NCBI GenBank assembly: GCA_905236255.1
Contig: CAJOPK010000027.1
Coordinates: 1-15,138 of the forward strand
Origin: an uncultured Selenomonadaceae bacterium
GTDB taxonomy: Bacteria; Bacillota; Negativicutes; Selenomonadales; Selenomonadaceae
Direction: 5' to 3'
Length of the DNA: 15,138 bases
Position numbers and translations under genes: made by a program. The notes beneath the pieces were generated by a model that worked only from the letters and a program-made list of their open reading frames with translations, did not search any database and was not told where the DNA came from. Shown here in pieces: positions 12,500 through 15,138 of this stretch. Numbering within the stretch: the stretch's first letter is position 1; every line of letters begins with the position of its first letter.

Positions 12500-13663
12500 T
12501 TACACGCCGGCAAATTCCGAAGGTCTTTCTTCACTCAACTTGTAATTCCACAACAACGCCTTTACAATTCTTTCCGCCGCAAATCCGTCGCCGTAAGGAT
12601 TGCAGGATTCCGCCATTTTTTTATATTCCGTTTCGTCGGTCAACAAAAGTTTTGCCGCCGAATAAATTTTTTCCTTGTCCGTTCCGATAAGTTTTACCGT
12701 TCCGGCTTTGACCGCCTCCGGTCTTTCGGTTGTATTTCGCAAGACCAAAACCGGTTTTCCGAGTGCCGGAGCTTCTTCCTGAACGCCGCCGGAATCGGTC
12801 AAAATCAAAGTCGATCTGCTCATCAAATTTGCAAAGGGTTCATAATCGAGCGGATCAATCAGACGGACTCTTTCAAGACCGCCGAGTTCTTCGTTGACGA
12901 CTTCCCGGACTTTCGGATTTTTGTGGACGGGAAAGACAATTTCGACATCTTCAAATTCTTCCGTCAACTCTTTTAACGCTTTATAAACATGGCGCATCGG
13001 TTCGCCCAAATTTTCGCGTCGGTGAGTCGTCACCAAAATTACGCGCTTGTTTTTGTAGTCGATATTTTCCAAAAGTTCGTCGTCAAATTTAAAATCCGAA
13101 TTGACCGTCGTATAAAGCGCGTCAATAACCGTATTGCCCGTGACAAAAATTTTGTCCGGATTTACGTTTTCGCGCAGAAGATTTTCTTTTGAGGTGGAAG
13201 TCGGCGCAAAGTGAAGATCGGCAAGCGCGCCGGTCAATTTTCTGTTCATTTCCTCCGGGTAAGGAGAATATTTGTCGCCCGTTCTGAGTCCCGCCTCCAC
13301 ATGACCGACGGAAATTTGCCTGTAATAAGCTGCCAAAGCCCCCGCAAAAGTTGTGGTGGTGTCGCCGTGAACGAGAACAATATCCGGCTTACATTCCTCA
13401 AAAACTTCATTGAGTCCGGAAAGGACGCGGTTTGTGATGTCGTACAAAGTCTGCCCTGCGGACATTATATTCAAGTCGTAATCCGGACGAATTTTAAAGA
13501 GTTTCAAAACCTGATCCAACATTTCCCGGTGTTGGGCGGTGACGGCGACGACGGATTGTATTTTGTCGCCGTGCTTTTCAAGTTCGGTAACAACCGGAGC
13601 CATTTTTATTGCTTCCGGACGCGTTCCGAATACCGTCATGACTTTTAATTTTTTTTCGTCCAC
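12500..13663 (-). CDS. wecB: UDP-N-acetylglucosamine 2-epimerase, non-hydrolysing
   Basis: 387 aa, the usual family length is about 375-385. It interconverts UDP-GlcNAc and UDP-ManNAc in the cytoplasm, supplying ManNAc for cell-surface glycans. Landmarks: VMTVFGTRPEAIKMAPVV at the N-terminus, Asp101 in LVHGDTTTT, Glu123 in GHVEAGLRTGD, the EE of YPEEMNRKL (137-138), His214 in TTHRRENLG, and 'DSGGVQEEAPALGKPVLVLR' for UDP binding. Start is GTG at 13663 with AGGGAGAG (plus 13671-13678) 7 nt upstream; the next ATG is at residue 9, inside the conserved strand. It follows wecA by 22 nt on the same strand, which fits a lipid-linked glycan pathway. No clear terminator separates it from the converging helicase. 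Confidence 0.94.
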   Translation of the reverse strand: MDEKKLKVMTVFGTRPEAIKMAPVVTELEKHGDKIQSVVAVTAQHREMLDQVLKLFKIRPDYDLNIMSAGQTLYDITNRVLSGLNEVFEECKPDIVLVHGDTTTTFAGALAAYYRQISVGHVEAGLRTGDKYSPYPEEMNRKLTGALADLHFAPTSTSKENLLRENVNPDKIFVTGNTVIDALYTTVNSDFKFDDELLENIDYKNKRVILVTTHRRENLGEPMRHVYKALKELTEEFEDVEIVFPVHKNPKVREVVNEELGGLERVRLIDPLDYEPFANLMSRSTLILTDSGGVQEEAPALGKPVLVLRNTTERPEAVKAGTVKLIGTDKEKIYSAAKLLLTDETEYKKMAESCNPYGDGFAAERIVKALLWNYKLSEERPSEFAGV

Positions 13664-13685
13664 AATCTTACTCTCCCTTCGCCGG

Positions 13686-14723
13686 TCAACCGTTCATTTT
13701 CAAAATTCCGAGTTTCCTTGCGCCGTAAACAATCGCGCATATGACTATAAACAAAATCATGAAGGCAATTTGATTGCTGACTTCCGTCAATGCAACGGCA
13801 CTCAATCCCAAAAGCGCGCTGATAACATACATGAGCAAAACCGCCTGACGTTGAGTAAATCCGAGTCCCAAAAGTCTGTGATGCAAATGACCTTTGTCCG
13901 GGCGAAAAATCGGAACGCCGCCGCGATACCTTCTGACTATCGCAAAGGTCGTGTCCAAAATCGGAAGTCCCAAAGCCAAAATCGGAACAATCAACGCAAT
14001 GGTCGCCGCGCTCTTTACCGCGCCGATAATTGAAATTCCGGCAAGCATAAATCCCAAAAACATACTGCCGGAGTCCCCCATGAAAATGCAGGCGGGATTG
14101 AAATTGTAATACAGAAATCCGCAAGCCGCTCCCGCCAATGCCGCCGTCAGGACGGTTACCAAAATTACATTCTGCTCCAATGCAACGATTAAAATCGTTA
14201 TGGAGGCTATCGCCGCAACGCCCGCCGCAAGTCCGTCCAGTCCGTCAATCAGATTGACCGTGTTTGTAAGTCCCACAATCCAGATCATCGCCGCCGGTGC
14301 CGCAAATGCACTCAAGTAAAAATAATCTCCGAAAGGATCGGTTATGAAATCTATTCTTACGTCGAAACCGAAAACCAAAACAGCCGCCGCAAAAATTTGA
14401 CCGAGTAATTTTACTTTTGCCGGCAAGTCTTTGTAATCGTCAATCACTCCGATTAAAACAATCAAACTTCCGGAAATTACAAGCCCCATGACTTCATGCA
14501 ACATTTCCCCGTCAAGATCCGTCATCACCGAAACGATAACGATTGAAATCAAAAACGCCGCATAAATTCCGACACCGCCTATTCGGGGAATGGGTTTTTT
14601 GTGTACTTTTCTTTTGTCCGGCGCGTCCATTGCTCCCGTTTTTGCCGCAAGTATGATCACGCCCGGCGTTATCATCAGAACCACACCGGCCGCAATCAGA
14701 AAAGACAAGATATATTCAGGCAT
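13686..14723 (-). CDS. wecA: Undecaprenyl-phosphate GlcNAc-1-phosphate transferase (WecA/TagO family)
   Basis: 345 aa polytopic membrane protein with about 10-11 hydrophobic helices. It transfers GlcNAc-1-P (or a related sugar-1-P) from UDP onto undecaprenyl phosphate, starting surface polymers. Landmarks: 'DKRKVHKKPIPRIGGVGIYA' near residues 36-55, the metal-binding DDYKD (95-99), 'NTVNLIDGLDGLAAG' with Asp160 and Asp163, MGDSGSMFLG (215-224), and the HLHHRL motif (279-284) seen in the WecA/TagO group. ATG at 14723 has only a G-rich weak ribosome site. wecB is the next gene, supporting a ManNAc-GlcNAc linkage unit or common-antigen-like polymer. The promoter at 14779-14807 reads into it. The exact donor (GlcNAc versus another UDP-sugar) is inferred. 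Confidence 0.92.
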   Translation of the reverse strand: MPEYILSFLIAAGVVLMITPGVIILAAKTGAMDAPDKRKVHKKPIPRIGGVGIYAAFLISIVIVSVMTDLDGEMLHEVMGLVISGSLIVLIGVIDDYKDLPAKVKLLGQIFAAAVLVFGFDVRIDFITDPFGDYFYLSAFAAPAAMIWIVGLTNTVNLIDGLDGLAAGVAAIASITILIVALEQNVILVTVLTAALAGAACGFLYYNFNPACIFMGDSGSMFLGFMLAGISIIGAVKSAATIALIVPILALGLPILDTTFAIVRRYRGGVPIFRPDKGHLHHRLLGLGFTQRQAVLLMYVISALLGLSAVALTEVSNQIAFMILFIVICAIVYGARKLGILKMNG

Positions 14724-14778
14724 TAAATTTTTCTGCCCCCCGTCTTAAAAAATTTTAACTCACTTTCAACAAAAGCGA

Positions 14779-14807
14779 ATTTTACACCGGCTTTTTTGGT
14801 GCGTCAA
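14779..14807 (-). promoter_or_regulatory. Sigma-A promoter of wecA-wecB
   Basis: Minus strand TTGACG (plus 14802-14807), 17 nt, then TAAAAT (plus 14779-14784): five of six matches at each box. Predicted start near 14772 with a leader of about 50 nt. Confidence 0.65.
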
Positions 14808-14830
14808 TCAAAAAATGCCGTTATTCCGGG

Positions 14831-14861
14831 AATTATCCTGCCGAAAATCGGATAATTTTTT
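14831..14861 (+). terminator. Terminator or attenuator hairpin in front of the GT92-like gene
   Basis: AATTATCC (14831-14838) pairs with GGATAATT (14850-14857) around an 11-nt loop, with a T-run at 14856-14861. A rival pairing exists: CCTGC (14837-14841) with GCAGG (14862-14866), which would break the terminator stem. It lies 65 nt upstream of a gene and no plus-strand gene ends before it, so it looks like leader control rather than the end of an operon. No good plus-strand promoter was found upstream. Confidence 0.45.
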
Positions 14862-14926
14862 GCAGGGGAATTTTGATCCGGACAGAAAAAATAATCTCGA
14901 AAATTTAAAGAAATGGGGTAAAAAAA

Positions 14927-15138
14927 ATGTCTGTCGACAAAAATTTGTTTTTGTACGATCTTGCCGTCGTTTCAATAATGAAAAACGAAGCCCGTTATGT
15001 CAAAGAGTGGCTGGATTATCATTTGCTTGCCGGAGTAAATCATTTCTTTATTTATGATAATGACAGTCCCGACAACATACGGGAAGTTTTGCAACCTTAT
15101 ATCGAAAAGGGCATTGTCACATACATTTTTTATCCCGG
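14927..15138 (+). CDS. GT92-like glycosyltransferase, cut by the window edge
   Basis: Open from ATG 14927 to the last base; 70 residues are visible. 'LAVVSIMKNEARYVKEWLDY' followed by HLLAGVNHFFIYDNDSPDN is the N-terminal signature of GT92/Glyco_tranf_2_4 glycosyltransferases: the 'KNE..Y..EW..YH...G..HF.IYDN.S.D' pattern, where DNDS is the DXD-like nucleotide-sugar motif. Further on it reads IREVLQPYIEKGIVTYI. No signal peptide. It lies divergent from wecA with about 200 nt between, and fits a surface-polysaccharide locus. The ribosome site is weak (GGGG at about 14915). The substrate is unknown. Confidence 0.8.
   Translation, partial: MSVDKNLFLYDLAVVSIMKNEARYVKEWLDYHLLAGVNHFFIYDNDSPDNIREVLQPYIEKGIVTYIFYP

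Overview
The window looks like chromosomal DNA from a flagellated, low-GC, diderm Firmicute, most likely a Negativicute (Selenomonadales-like). This is inferred from Firmicute-style Shine-Dalgarno sites, sigma-A and SigD-like promoters, a MotE-type protein, and flgG followed by flgA. FlgA is a P-ring chaperone, which only makes sense in a cell with an outer membrane. No rRNA, tRNA, CRISPR array or intact mobile element is visible.

Left end (1-584): a junkyard. The 3' part of an MmeI-like (type IIG/IIL) DNA methyltransferase runs in from the left edge and stops near 236. It abuts a decayed, frameshifted transposase remnant on the minus strand (about 236-510). Region 585-5991, plus strand: motE, metA (TTG start), a StrF-like glycosyltransferase, a stand-alone AICAR transformylase (purH C-terminal half), then flgG-flgA. 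It ends in a strong bidirectional terminator (6003-6052).

Region 6088-9129, minus strand: a cupin and a radical SAM enzyme of the AmrS type overlap by 4 nt (ATGA). They are followed by an exported alpha/beta hydrolase with its own promoter and a response regulator with two receiver-like domains. Divergent from the cupin, a plus-strand unit (9383-12464) carries an aldo/keto reductase, a hydrogenase maturation protease and a phage-type SF2 helicase with a zinc ribbon. The divergent control region holds a 16-bp perfect palindrome lying across a consensus TATAAT box.

Right end (12500-15138): a minus-strand wecA-wecB pair for making lipid-linked GlcNAc and UDP-ManNAc has a clear sigma-A promoter. 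A GT92-like glycosyltransferase on the plus strand, preceded by a terminator-like hairpin, is cut by the window edge. This is the edge of a surface-polysaccharide region.

Several genes begin with TTG or GTG behind strong Shine-Dalgarno sites: metA, the response regulator, the cupin, the hydrogenase protease and wecB. I see no convincing new defence or secondary-metabolite system. The best second-look items are the operator-like palindrome with its cupin/AmrS and reductase units, the methyltransferase-transposase junction, and the unexplained segment in front of purH.
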